A stretch of 52,278 nt of DNA, from the NCBI GenBank assembly GCA_041552055.1, contig JBFELO010000016.1:1-52278 (forward strand), written 5' to 3'. Source of the DNA: JBFELO01 sp041552055. GTDB lineage: Bacteria > Acidobacteriota > Thermoanaerobaculia > Thermoanaerobaculales > Sulfomarinibacteraceae. Shown piece after piece: positions 6,911 through 14,384 of the stretch. The notes under the pieces are model-generated. The model was not told where the DNA came from. It saw nothing but the letters and a program-made list of their open reading frames with translations, and made no database searches. Position numbers and translations under genes: made by a program. The first letter of the stretch is position 1. Every line of letters starts with the position of its first letter.

Positions 6911-8395
6911 ATGACACGAGGAAAGCCACCGACCGGTCTATTGGGATTTCTGCTGGTACTCGGGCCGTCGCTGATCTGGTGCGGCGAGTACATCGGCTCG
7001 GGCGAGGTCATCCTCGCCACTCGCACCGGCGCGATCCTCGGGCCGGCGGTGATGTGGGCGGTGGTCACCGGCATCTTCCTCAAGTTCTGGATCGGCCTGT
7101 GCGGCGCGCGGTACACCGTGGTCACCGGCGAGGGCATGATCGACTGTTTCAGCCGTGTCCCAGGTCCGCAGAACTGGCTCGTGTTGGTCGTCTTCGTGGG
7201 CCAGATCGCATCGGCGGTCTGCGCCGTCGGCGCGATTGCGGCCGCCGCCGCCATCTTTCTGGGAAGCCTCGTACCGTTCGGCGACCACACGACTTTGATT
7301 TGGGGCGCGATCGTCACCACCTTCGCCTTCACAGTCGCATGGACCGGCAGACTCAGCATGCTCAAATACGTCATGGCGCTCCTGGTCACCATCATTGTGG
7401 TGGGTGTCCTCTACGTCGCGGTCAACTCGCTCCCGCCGTTGCGTGAGCTGCTGTTCGGCCTGTTCGGTTTCCGTGTTCCCGAGGTCGCGCCGTGGGCGAC
7501 GAAGGCCGGTCTGCCAATCACGACGGCATGGCAGGAGATCCTGCCCCTGATGGGTTGGGCCGCCGGCGGGTTCGCGAGCCAGGTCTGGTACAGCTACTGG
7601 GTTCTGGGGGCCGGCTATGGAATGGCCGGAGAACGCAGATGGGGGCAGCCGGCGGACGAGGAGCGACTGGGCACCCTGTCCACCGAAGAGGCGCGGCAGG
7701 TCCGACCGTGGCTCCGAGCGGTCGCCTTCGACGCGACCGCTGCCCTCGTCATCGGCACGGTCGTGACTCTCGCGTTCGTGCTGGCGGGAGCCGGGGTCCT
7801 CGCACCCTGTCTGAGCGGAAGCGTGGTCGCTCCAGCCGGATCAGAGCTCGAGGCTGTGCTCGCCGACCCGGACCTGGCAGACACGCTGGAGGGGCCCAAG
7901 CTGGCCCTGACCCTGTCGCTGGTTTTTGCCACCTTCTGGGGGCGCGCCGGCGGGGTCCTCTTTCTGGTAGCCGGGGCAGCAGCAATGGTCAGCACGCAAC
8001 TGGGGCTGCTCGCCGGTTGGCCCCGACTCCTGGCCGACTGCCTTCGGCTGCTGAGCGCCGGGTTCCGCCGCCTCCGTCCAACCACACAGTTCCGCCTGTT
8101 CCTGTCTCTATTCCTGCTGACGAACGTCGCCGTCGTCGCCCTGTTCGGCACCCGTCCCGTGCTCCTGGTCAAACTGGGTTCCATCTTCGACGGTCTGCTG
8201 CTGGTGCCGCTGCAGGCGTTGGCAATCGCCTGGGGCCTGTTCTACGGCCAGAAGAAACTCCTCTCCGGCGAGGCATGGCGGCTTCTCCGACCACACTGGT
8301 ACCACGCTGCGGGTCTCGCGCTCGCGTTTCTGTTCTTCGGCTACTTCTGTCTGTTTCAGGTCCCCAGGGCGGTCGGCCAGCTGTTCGACGGCTAG
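6911..8395 (+). CDS. Nramp-family-like metal transporter
   Basis: A 494-residue inner-membrane protein with about 11 predicted hydrophobic helices. The opening segment GPSLIWCGEYIGSGEVILATR corresponds to TM1 of Nramp-related transporters, but the metal-ligand DPGN motif of true Mn/Fe Nramp proteins is replaced by a GEYIGSGE form, so metal specificity is uncertain. The helix GWAAGGFASQVWYSYWVLGAGYG matches the TM6 region. The ATG at 6911 has GGAG ten bases upstream. It is transcribed alone and is flanked on both sides by similar DNA: a tail fragment of the gene at 8760-10178 plus a hairpin. This suggests insertion or duplication around it. Confidence 0.78.
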   Translation: MTRGKPPTGLLGFLLVLGPSLIWCGEYIGSGEVILATRTGAILGPAVMWAVVTGIFLKFWIGLCGARYTVVTGEGMIDCFSRVPGPQNWLVLVVFVGQIASAVCAVGAIAAAAAIFLGSLVPFGDHTTLIWGAIVTTFAFTVAWTGRLSMLKYVMALLVTIIVVGVLYVAVNSLPPLRELLFGLFGFRVPEVAPWATKAGLPITTAWQEILPLMGWAAGGFASQVWYSYWVLGAGYGMAGERRWGQPADEERLGTLSTEEARQVRPWLRAVAFDATAALVIGTVVTLAFVLAGAGVLAPCLSGSVVAPAGSELEAVLADPDLADTLEGPKLALTLSLVFATFWGRAGGVLFLVAGAAAMVSTQLGLLAGWPRLLADCLRLLSAGFRRLRPTTQFRLFLSLFLLTNVAVVALFGTRPVLLVKLGSIFDGLLLVPLQALAIAWGLFYGQKKLLSGEAWRLLRPHWYHAAGLALAFLFFGYFCLFQVPRAVGQLFDG

Positions 8396-8586
8396 CCAAC
8401 GCGCTCATGAACTCTCGCCGCAGGGAAACCTTTGCCTGGCACGGAACCACTTTTTCTCTGATCGATCGAGCCGTCTGCTGCTCGTGCAGCGCTTCTCACC
8501 GAGTGTCTGCTACGAGACCCGGCGAGAAGTACGGGTCAGAAGCTCCTCCCCCAACGGACACCGAGGAGTTCATCGGCGGGAAAAAA
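8396..8586. other. Intergenic, no gene seen
   Basis: After the transporter stop there is no ORF with family resemblance, and no promoter was recognised. The segment leads to the terminator at 8587. Confidence 0.5.
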
Positions 8587-8614
8587 CGAGGGGGAAGTCC
8601 GGACTTCCCCCTCG
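8587..8614 (-). terminator. Rho-independent terminator of the CHRD/PKD gene
   Basis: A perfect 14-bp inverted repeat (arms 8587-8600 and 8601-8614, core GGGGGAAGTCC/GGACTTCCCCC). On the minus strand it is followed directly by TTTTTT. It lies about 145 bp after the stop codon at 8760. Confidence 0.85.
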
Positions 8615-8726
8615 AGAGTTGGTGAGTGTGAGTCGACGGCGGCACGATGAGCTGGAGGAAGCCGACCTCATCGCTGGGATCACTGCGCCGGAAAACACAC
8701 TCACGGTCGCTCGGTTGACGAAAAAG

Positions 8727-8832
8727 TCGTCCTCAGTTGTCCATTGCCCCTGCTGCGATTCACGACCGGATGTCCTCGATCTCGCTCGTCGGTCTGCTGC
8801 GGTGGCCGTCCTCGAGGAAGGTCACGAGCACG
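8727..8832. repeat. Direct repeat, copy 2 (copy 1 at 6742-6842)
   Basis: About 100 bp similar to 6742-6842; for example GTCCTCAGTTGTCCA opens both copies and GGTCTGCTGCGGTGGCCGT is shared. Copy 2 covers the end of the CHRD/PKD coding region and its 3' flank. The pair brackets the Nramp-like gene. Confidence 0.7.
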
Positions 8833-10178
8833 CTGTTGTCCGGGTCGAACGGGATGACTCGGACTCCTCCGCTCGTGGTCGCCGCGACGTTCACCAGGTT
8901 GCTGTAGGATTGCCCGTCGGAGAGGTCCATTCCCGCCCGAGGGCTCGAACCACCGTGACAGCCGGCGCAGTTGGGAGTGAAGATCGTGGTCTGGAGCGTG
9001 GTCAGTGTGGTCGCTGAAGGGGCTGCCTCGACGGTGATGGTCCGCGTGTCCGGACTCGGGTCGCTGAGACCCTGGTCATCGGTCGCCGTAAACGTCACGG
9101 TGTAGCTGCCAAGATCGGCGTACGTGTGGTCGCCAGGAGACATCGCCGTCGACGTCACGCCGTCGCCGAAGTCCCACTCCACAGTCACCGGATCACCATC
9201 GGGATCATCCGCCATGCCGGCGAAGTCCACCGCCCCTCCGGCCGTAATGGTCTCGTCTCCGGCGGGCATGGTGATGACGCCGTCCGGCGGATTGTTCTCT
9301 TCACCCACGGTGATCGTCCGCGTGTCCGGACTCGGGTCGCTGAGACCCTGGTCATCGGTCGCCGTAAACGTCACGGTGTAGCTGCCGGGATCGGCGTACG
9401 TGTGGTCGCCAGGAGACATCTCGGTCGACGTCTCACCATCGCCGAACTCCCACTCCACAGTCACCGGATCGCCGTCTGGGTCACTCGCCATCCCGGCGAA
9501 GAAGACCGATTGCCCAGGTGACACGCTCTCTTCACTGCCGGGTGACGTGATCACACCGTTCGGAGCTCGGTTTCGGATCCCATCATCTCCCTCAGCGGCC
9601 ATTCGGACGCCCAGCTGTCCTCGAATCTCGCCGCTAGGAAACTCGGCGGTGTGCACGTTGACGTAGAGCTCGCCGTTGCCCAGCGCCTGGAGAAAACCGG
9701 CGAAATCCCCTTCGAACGGCCCACTCGCGAGGTCCTCCACGGTGAGCACCCCGGAGGCGAGTGTGCCCTCGATCGGGCCCGACGGGTCGGTCGGCCCGTA
9801 CAGGAAAGCTACGACTTCACCGTTGCTGTCGGGCAGCCCGAGGTGAATGTGCGCCTGGGTCACGCCCGTGATTCGCTTGACGGTGAGCTTGAATGAGAAC
9901 GCATCTTGGCCGCTCGACTTGACCTCGGGGGCCTTCCTGCGAGCGGGCCTCCTCGTCAGAGACGGGCGAGCACTCTCTTCGTCGCCGTCGTCTTCCCCCT
10001 CGTCCTCGTCATCGCCACCGTCATCGCCTTCGTCGTCACCTTCGTCATCGTCATCGCCTTCGTCGTCGTCGCCATCCTCCTCTTCTTCTTCATCCTCGTC
10101 GTCACCGCTCGAGGACCCGGCGATCTCGAATTTCGCCTCGCCCGAGGCATCGGTGAGGACCACCGGAACCTCGCTCAC
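8760..10178 (-). CDS. CHRD - PKD - PKD - haem-c domain secreted protein (probably 3' part of a frameshifted gene)
   Basis: A 472-residue frame with, in order: a CHRD domain whose halves are split by a very acidic D/E run (about residues 22-70); two almost identical PKD domains (about 215-305 and 306-395, each with WxFGDGxTSTxMSPGDHTY and GSYTVTFTATDDQGLSDP); and a C-terminal segment with a single haem-c site CAGCH. The frame opens with GTG 10178, overlapping the upstream stop (GTGA). However, the same frame reads sensibly before that GTG (FRFEFSAPLAG, the usual first strand of CHRD), so the start is probably not genuine and the upstream Spondin frame was once fused to it. The TGA at 8760-8762 stands where the relic at 6742 has TGG; eight more codons then reach a second TGA. 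It is probably secreted. Role unknown. Confidence 0.7.
   Translation of the reverse strand: MSEVPVVLTDASGEAKFEIAGSSSGDDEDEEEEEDGDDDEGDDDDEGDDEGDDGGDDEDEGEDDGDEESARPSLTRRPARRKAPEVKSSGQDAFSFKLTVKRITGVTQAHIHLGLPDSNGEVVAFLYGPTDPSGPIEGTLASGVLTVEDLASGPFEGDFAGFLQALGNGELYVNVHTAEFPSGEIRGQLGVRMAAEGDDGIRNRAPNGVITSPGSEESVSPGQSVFFAGMASDPDGDPVTVEWEFGDGETSTEMSPGDHTYADPGSYTVTFTATDDQGLSDPSPDTRTITVGEENNPPDGVITMPAGDETITAGGAVDFAGMADDPDGDPVTVEWDFGDGVTSTAMSPGDHTYADLGSYTVTFTATDDQGLSDPSPDTRTITVEAAPSATTLTTLQTTIFTPNCAGCHGGSSPRAGMDLSDGQSYSNLVNVAATTSGGVRVIPFDPDNSVLVTFLEDGHRSRPTSEIEDIRS
9031..9144. repeat. 114-bp direct repeat within PKD domains (second copy 9307-9420)
   Basis: Positions 9031-9144 and 9307-9420 differ at only a few bases (for example AAGATCGG versus GGGATCGG). 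The period of 276 bp equals one 92-residue PKD unit. Confidence 0.85.
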
Positions 10179-10966
10179 GCCCGCGAGCGGAGCAGAGAAC
10201 TCGAACCGAAATCGGAAACCCTGGTGATCGTGACCTTCGCCACACCCTTCGGGAACTGGTGAACACTCTCGAGATCCCCGATCTCGAACACGCCCCGGTG
10301 GCCTTTGATCCTGCCTCGCGGAACGGTTTCGACCGCTGCATTCTCGTTGCCGTTCGGATCACCGTTCAACACGAAGGGCCCGAGATCGCTGCAGGGGTCG
10401 ACAATGTCGGCGCTGCGCTCCGTATTGTCCTCCGCCCCGGCATCAAAGCCGTGAAGCGTGAAAACACTCGAACCCTTGTCGGGCAGTGTGACGCGATCGA
10501 GGCCGACGAATCCATCGTTCGTGCAGACGAGCATCGAGACCACGGAAAGCCGATCTCCGCTTCGCCCCCGGATCATGAGCGTCGACGCGTCCGTGAAGTC
10601 ACCGACCGTCGTGCCACCGGGTGTCAGCGGCATGCCGAAATCCACGACCTCGAACACCTGACCGGAGGTGGACAGGAGATCGAACAGCGGCCCGTTGTCG
10701 CCGTCACGAGCGACCATCTCCAGCTCGAACGACGACTCCTCGCCAATCTTGAACAGGCGCATGCCCCCCTTGTGGGTCGCCATTGTCGGTGGCGAGAGCG
10801 GTTGGCGTGAAGCCAGATTCTGGATAGTGACCCGGTACATCCTCGCATCGGATGATTCCTCCTCATCGCCTGTCGCACTGGCCGCAATGAGCACCACTGC
10901 GATGCCCAAAGTGAGCACGAGTGGGCGTTTACAGAGTTCTCGAATTCTCATGTATCTGTTCTTCAT
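10175..10966 (-). CDS. Spondin_N domain secreted protein (probably 5' part of a frameshifted gene)
   Basis: A 263-residue frame with an N-terminal signal-like segment (RPLVLTLGIAVVLIAASATG) and then a bacterial Spondin_N domain: MYRVTIQNLASRQPLSPP, THKGGMRLFKIGEESSFELE, LSVVSMLVCTNDGFVGLDRV, FDAGAEDNTE and HQFPKGVAKVTITRV. Spondin domains of this type are secreted and often precede CHRD domains. After TITRVS the frame gives an unfamiliar 13-residue tail and stops at 10175, while a shift at about 10205 would enter the CHRD frame. The ATG at 10966 lacks a clear ribosome-binding site; ATG 10951 is an alternative. Confidence 0.72.
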   Translation of the reverse strand: MKNRYMRIRELCKRPLVLTLGIAVVLIAASATGDEEESSDARMYRVTIQNLASRQPLSPPTMATHKGGMRLFKIGEESSFELEMVARDGDNGPLFDLLSTSGQVFEVVDFGMPLTPGGTTVGDFTDASTLMIRGRSGDRLSVVSMLVCTNDGFVGLDRVTLPDKGSSVFTLHGFDAGAEDNTERSADIVDPCSDLGPFVLNGDPNGNENAAVETVPRGRIKGHRGVFEIGDLESVHQFPKGVAKVTITRVSDFGSSSLLRSRA

Positions 10967-11678
10967 TGAGTTCGTCAGCGACTGCGTCGCCTGAATTGCA
11001 CGAGAACACAGGCGTGTCTCGCGTTGAAGTCATCCCTTCACGGCACCGACGACACGGTGCGCGTGTCGCGCGAATCGAGTGTCGCCTCCCTCGAGATCTC
11101 CCTCCGCCCGCGGTCGTGACCGCGGCAAATGACGAGAGCCCCAACGCCATCGGACGCCTGGTCGGCCGGCGGCGCGCCTCGAGCCGGCCTTCCACGCGCC
11201 TAGGACGGGGTGGGGTCTCGTGGTTCCGCCTGGGCGGATCCCGATCTCTCGAGCGACCCGTACGCTTGGCCGCGCGTTCGTTGCTGATTCCCCCGTCGTC
11301 TCCTTCTCATGCCCATCACTCTTGATTCCCGATAGCAAGTTGAAGGCGAACTGTTGAATCGAGTAGTGACTGTGGTCACGACGGCGTGAGAGGCACCGGC
11401 GGTTTTGGTCGCCGGTCACACAGATCCGTGTCTCCGACCCCGGGAAGACCGACGGATGCAGCACACGTGGAGTCAGCCCACTGCGAGATGGAGGACGATT
11501 AATTCTTTAATTTGGAATATTTTAGCGTGATGCGGAGGCAATCACCTCTCGCGGCATATCTCGGGGAACAGGGCGCAGATTCGCCAACCGTCTTCGCTTA
11601 TGACCGCTCGTCGACGGAAAGAAGGGGCACGTGCGCGCGGCGCGGCTGCCCAACCATGGCAGTCGAGGTGTCCGCTGG
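10967..11678. other. Long intergenic region with hairpins and an AT-rich patch
   Basis: No convincing gene. An AT-rich patch at about 11500-11530 contrasts with the GC-rich surroundings and could hold the promoter of the Spondin gene, implying a leader of about 540 nt. Within that leader are the perfect hairpins GTGAC-TGTG-GTCAC (11366-11379) and ACCGGCG-N8-CGCCGGT (11395-11416). No known riboswitch class was recognised. Confidence 0.4.
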
Positions 11679-11948
11679 TCAGACCCTCGTGGTGAACCAG
11701 ACTTCGGGAGTTCCCGTGACGCCGGCCGCCTTCATGACCTCAGCCAGCCTGGGGCTCTCCATGAACGCCTTCGCGGCCTCCATGCTGTCGAAGTGGTGGT
11801 ACACGGTGACCGCGTTCGGGTTCCCGTCGGCCTGGTACACACCGTGGCCGGTGACTCCCATCGACTGCCTTTCGGCGTCGAACGCGTCGTACGCCTGCTT
11901 CCACGAACCGAAATCGGCAACGTTGTGCCTCACGAAAAGTGTCGCCAT
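11679..11948 (-). CDS. Small dimeric alpha/beta-barrel (ABM-like) protein
   Basis: An 89-residue cytoplasmic protein. MATLFVRHNVADFGSWKQAY, then GHGVYQADGNPNAVTVYHHF and a helix with FMESPRLAEVMKAAGV, gives the ferredoxin-like strand-helix-strand order of stand-alone dimeric alpha/beta-barrel proteins (antibiotic-biosynthesis-monooxygenase-like). These may be monooxygenases or ligand-binding proteins; no catalytic residue can be pointed out. The ATG at 11948 has GGAGG eight bases upstream; the upstream in-frame ATG at 11966-11968 is then part of the leader. Monocistronic by context. Confidence 0.7.
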   Translation of the reverse strand: MATLFVRHNVADFGSWKQAYDAFDAERQSMGVTGHGVYQADGNPNAVTVYHHFDSMEAAKAFMESPRLAEVMKAAGVTGTPEVWFTTRV

Positions 11949-12196
11949 TGCGAATCCTCCAATGTTCATTGCACGGCCGTCACACGCCTTGAACACGGCC
12001 ACCAGAGGTTACGCCCGTGCCAATAGGAAGTCAAGATCGCGTCTCAAAACCTATTTCCTTTCCGGGAGGTGCGACGGAAGCAGCGGCGTCCGCCGCTCCT
12101 CCCAACCCGCCGTCGCGCGGCAGTTCGGATGGACCACGGGACTGCACACCGCGTGAACGACGTCGTGACCCGCGCCACATTCAACCGCCCCCCCAC
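11949..12196. other. Divergent intergenic region
   Basis: Gap between the ABM-like gene (minus) and the 5'-nucleotidase-like gene (plus). No gene was recognised; its right end carries the palindrome and promoter listed separately. Confidence 0.4.
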
Positions 12197-12215
12197 GTGC
12201 ATGTGGTACATGCAC
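12197..12215. promoter_or_regulatory. Operator-like palindrome GTGCATGT-GGT-ACATGCAC
   Basis: Perfect 8-bp arms with a 3-bp spacer, ending one base before the -35 element of the promoter at 12217. The position suits a transcription-factor site. The cognate regulator is unknown. TGCATG/CATGCA half-sites also occur at 541-555, with different spacing. Confidence 0.6.
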
Positions 12216-12216
12216 C

Positions 12217-12245
12217 TTGCAAACCCTCGCGGGTCGTTGTATAAA
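12217..12245 (+). promoter_or_regulatory. Sigma-70-like promoter of the 5'-nucleotidase-like gene
   Basis: TTGCAA (12217-12222) and TATAAA (12240-12245) are separated by exactly 17 bp. Transcription would start near 12252, leaving a leader of about 130 nt before the ATG at 12385. Confidence 0.75.
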
Positions 12246-12384
12246 GAGCGCACTGTCCAGGAGAGGAAGAGGCCGGCGCACCGCGGACCGGCGTGGAGTC
12301 GAGAAGATGAGTGTCTTGAGTCATACTCGCCCTTCTTTCGAGATCAAGTCGCAATAAGGCGACACAACATGGGAGGTTATCGAT

Positions 12385-14229
12385 ATGCGTAGTAACAGAA
12401 ACCTTCACCTCAGCCTGGCCGGCGCACTGATCGCGGGTCTGGCGCTGGCGCCGGCCGCGGTCGCATCCGCCGCCGGCAACAACCCGGACCCGAAGGTGGA
12501 CCTCTGGCTGACCATCCTGCACAACAACGACGGCGAGTCGCAGGTGATCAACGCCGGGGGCGGCCTGGAGGACTTCGGCGGCGCCGCGGCGTTCCGCACC
12601 GTGGTCGAGAATCTCAAGTGGGAGGCAACGCACGGCCCGTGGCCCCGACGCGGCGCCAAGCGCGGCGTGGTGATGCTGTCGTCGGGTGACAACTTCATCG
12701 CCGGACCGGAGTTCAACGCCAGCCTGGCCGCCGGCGTGCCGTTCTACGACACCATCGCCATGGAGCTGATCGGCTACGACGCGGTCAGCTTCGGCAACCA
12801 CGACTTCGACTTCGGGCCCGACGTGTTGGCCGACTTCCTGGACGGCTACGTCGAGCCTCCCCCCTACGTCGCGGCCAACCTCGACTTCAGCGGCGAGCCC
12901 AGATTGCAGGCGTACGTGGATGCCGGCGTCATCGTCACTGCTACGGTCGTCAAGGAGCGCGGCGAGCTCATCGGCGTCATCGGCCTCGAGACCCCCAACC
13001 TGCCGTTCATCTCGTCGCCGCGCAACGTCGTGGTCTCGGACGACCTGGCCAACATCGTCCAGGCCCAGGTCGACATGCTCGAGGCCGCGGGCATCAACAA
13101 AATCATCCTCGCCGGCCACCTGCAGAACATCCTGAACGACATCAACCTGGTAGCCCTGCTTTACGGGATCGACATCGTCGTTGCCGGCGGCGGCGACGAG
13201 CTGCTGGCCAACCCGAGCGACCTCTTAATCCCGGGCGACGGCCCTGCGTTCGGGCCCTACCCGCTGGAGACAACCGACATGGACGGCGTGAAGGTGCCGG
13301 TCGTCACCACCTCCGGCGAGTACCGCTATGTGGGCAAGCTGGTGGTCGGTTTCGACAAGAACGGCATGGTCGTTGCCGTCGACGAGGAGCGCAGCGGTCC
13401 GGTGCGCGTGGCCACCGGCACATGCAACGACACCTTGCCGTGCGACGACGCGGTGATGCCCGACCCGGTGATGCAGGCCATGGTGGTCGATCCTGTCGAG
13501 GCGTTTGTCGCCAGCCTCGCCAGTACGGTCATCGCGACCTCGGAGGTCGACCTGGACGGACTCCGCACCAGCGTGCGCTCGATGGAGACCAACGAGGGCA
13601 ACCTGATCGCCGACTCCCAGCTCTGGCAGGCGACCCAACTGGCGGCGGACTACGGCGTTGCCGTTCCAGACGTGGCGCTGCAGAACGGCGGCGGCATCCG
13701 CAACAACACCATCATCCCGGCCGGTGACATCACGGCCCTTGATGTCTTCGATATGGTGCCGTTCCCGAACTTCATCACTGTGTTGGAGAACATCCCGCGC
13801 GACCAGTTCAAGGAGATCATGGAGAACGCCGTGGCCTGCACCCAGCCGGGCGACTTGTGCGGCACCGGACGGTTCGCCCAGATCGCCGGCTTCATCTTCA
13901 CCTGGTCGGCATCGGGCACCGGTCAGGTCCTGGACTCCGACGGAAGCGTGCTGGTCCCCGGAACGCGGGTGCAGGATGTGATCCTCGACGACGCCACGGT
14001 GATCGTGACCGGCGGCGCCGTGGTACCCGGTCCGGACCTGACGGTTGCCACGATCGACTTCCTGGCCAAGGGCGGCGACCAGTACCCGTTCCGGGGGGCG
14101 CCGTTCACCACCCTGGGCGTGACCTACCAGCAGGCGCTGCAGAACTACCTGGTGGACGGCCTGGGTGGGGTGATCACCGCGGCGGACTACCCGGAAGGCG
14201 GAGAGGGCAGGATCATGAACTTGCCGTAA
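12385..14229 (+). CDS. Secreted 5'-nucleotidase / UshA-type metallophosphatase
   Basis: A 614-residue protein with a signal peptide (residues 1-30, ending VASAAG). The N-terminal calcineurin-like phosphoesterase domain shows LTILHNNDGESQ (43-53), SSGDNF (99-104) and SFGNHDFDFG (135-144), the metal-binding motifs of UshA-like enzymes; the first motif has D-G-E where UshA has D-x-H. The C-terminal 5'-nucleotidase domain has SMETNEGNLIADSQ, ALQNGGGIRNN and KGGDQYPFRG, which form the nucleoside-binding pocket. Likely role: periplasmic release of phosphate from nucleotides or related esters. The ATG at 12385 has GGGAGG upstream. It has its own promoter and operator, and a terminator after the stop, so it is probably monocistronic. 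Confidence 0.85.
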   Translation: MRSNRNLHLSLAGALIAGLALAPAAVASAAGNNPDPKVDLWLTILHNNDGESQVINAGGGLEDFGGAAAFRTVVENLKWEATHGPWPRRGAKRGVVMLSSGDNFIAGPEFNASLAAGVPFYDTIAMELIGYDAVSFGNHDFDFGPDVLADFLDGYVEPPPYVAANLDFSGEPRLQAYVDAGVIVTATVVKERGELIGVIGLETPNLPFISSPRNVVVSDDLANIVQAQVDMLEAAGINKIILAGHLQNILNDINLVALLYGIDIVVAGGGDELLANPSDLLIPGDGPAFGPYPLETTDMDGVKVPVVTTSGEYRYVGKLVVGFDKNGMVVAVDEERSGPVRVATGTCNDTLPCDDAVMPDPVMQAMVVDPVEAFVASLASTVIATSEVDLDGLRTSVRSMETNEGNLIADSQLWQATQLAADYGVAVPDVALQNGGGIRNNTIIPAGDITALDVFDMVPFPNFITVLENIPRDQFKEIMENAVACTQPGDLCGTGRFAQIAGFIFTWSASGTGQVLDSDGSVLVPGTRVQDVILDDATVIVTGGAVVPGPDLTVATIDFLAKGGDQYPFRGAPFTTLGVTYQQALQNYLVDGLGGVITAADYPEGGEGRIMNLP

Positions 14230-14256
14230 TCGAGGCTCCGCTATCCGACAGCATGC

Positions 14257-14290
14257 GGGCCGCCCACACGGGCGGCCCATTCTTTTGCCA
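14257..14290 (+). terminator. Rho-independent terminator after the nucleotidase
   Basis: GGGCCGCCC-ACAC-GGGCGGCCC (14257-14278), a perfect 9-bp stem, is followed by ATTCTTTT. It begins 28 bp after the stop codon. Confidence 0.9.
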
Positions 14291-14384
14291 AAGACGAAAC
14301 TCCACCCTCCGAGCACCGTACGACAAAGCAGACGCCATAACACGCCGAGCGCTGACCGCCCGGCGACGTGAGGGAGGATTTAGA

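Noticed and set aside
8760..8762. In-frame TGA in the CHRD/PKD gene as a second selenocysteine codon
   Set aside because: The paralogous relic has Trp (TGG) at this position, not Cys, and no SECIS-like hairpin follows at the right distance. A nonsense mutation is simpler.
10195..10215. Programmed -1 frameshift between Spondin and CHRD frames
   Set aside because: No X-XXY-YYZ slippery heptamer in the zero frame and no clear downstream pseudoknot; a one-base deletion explains it better.
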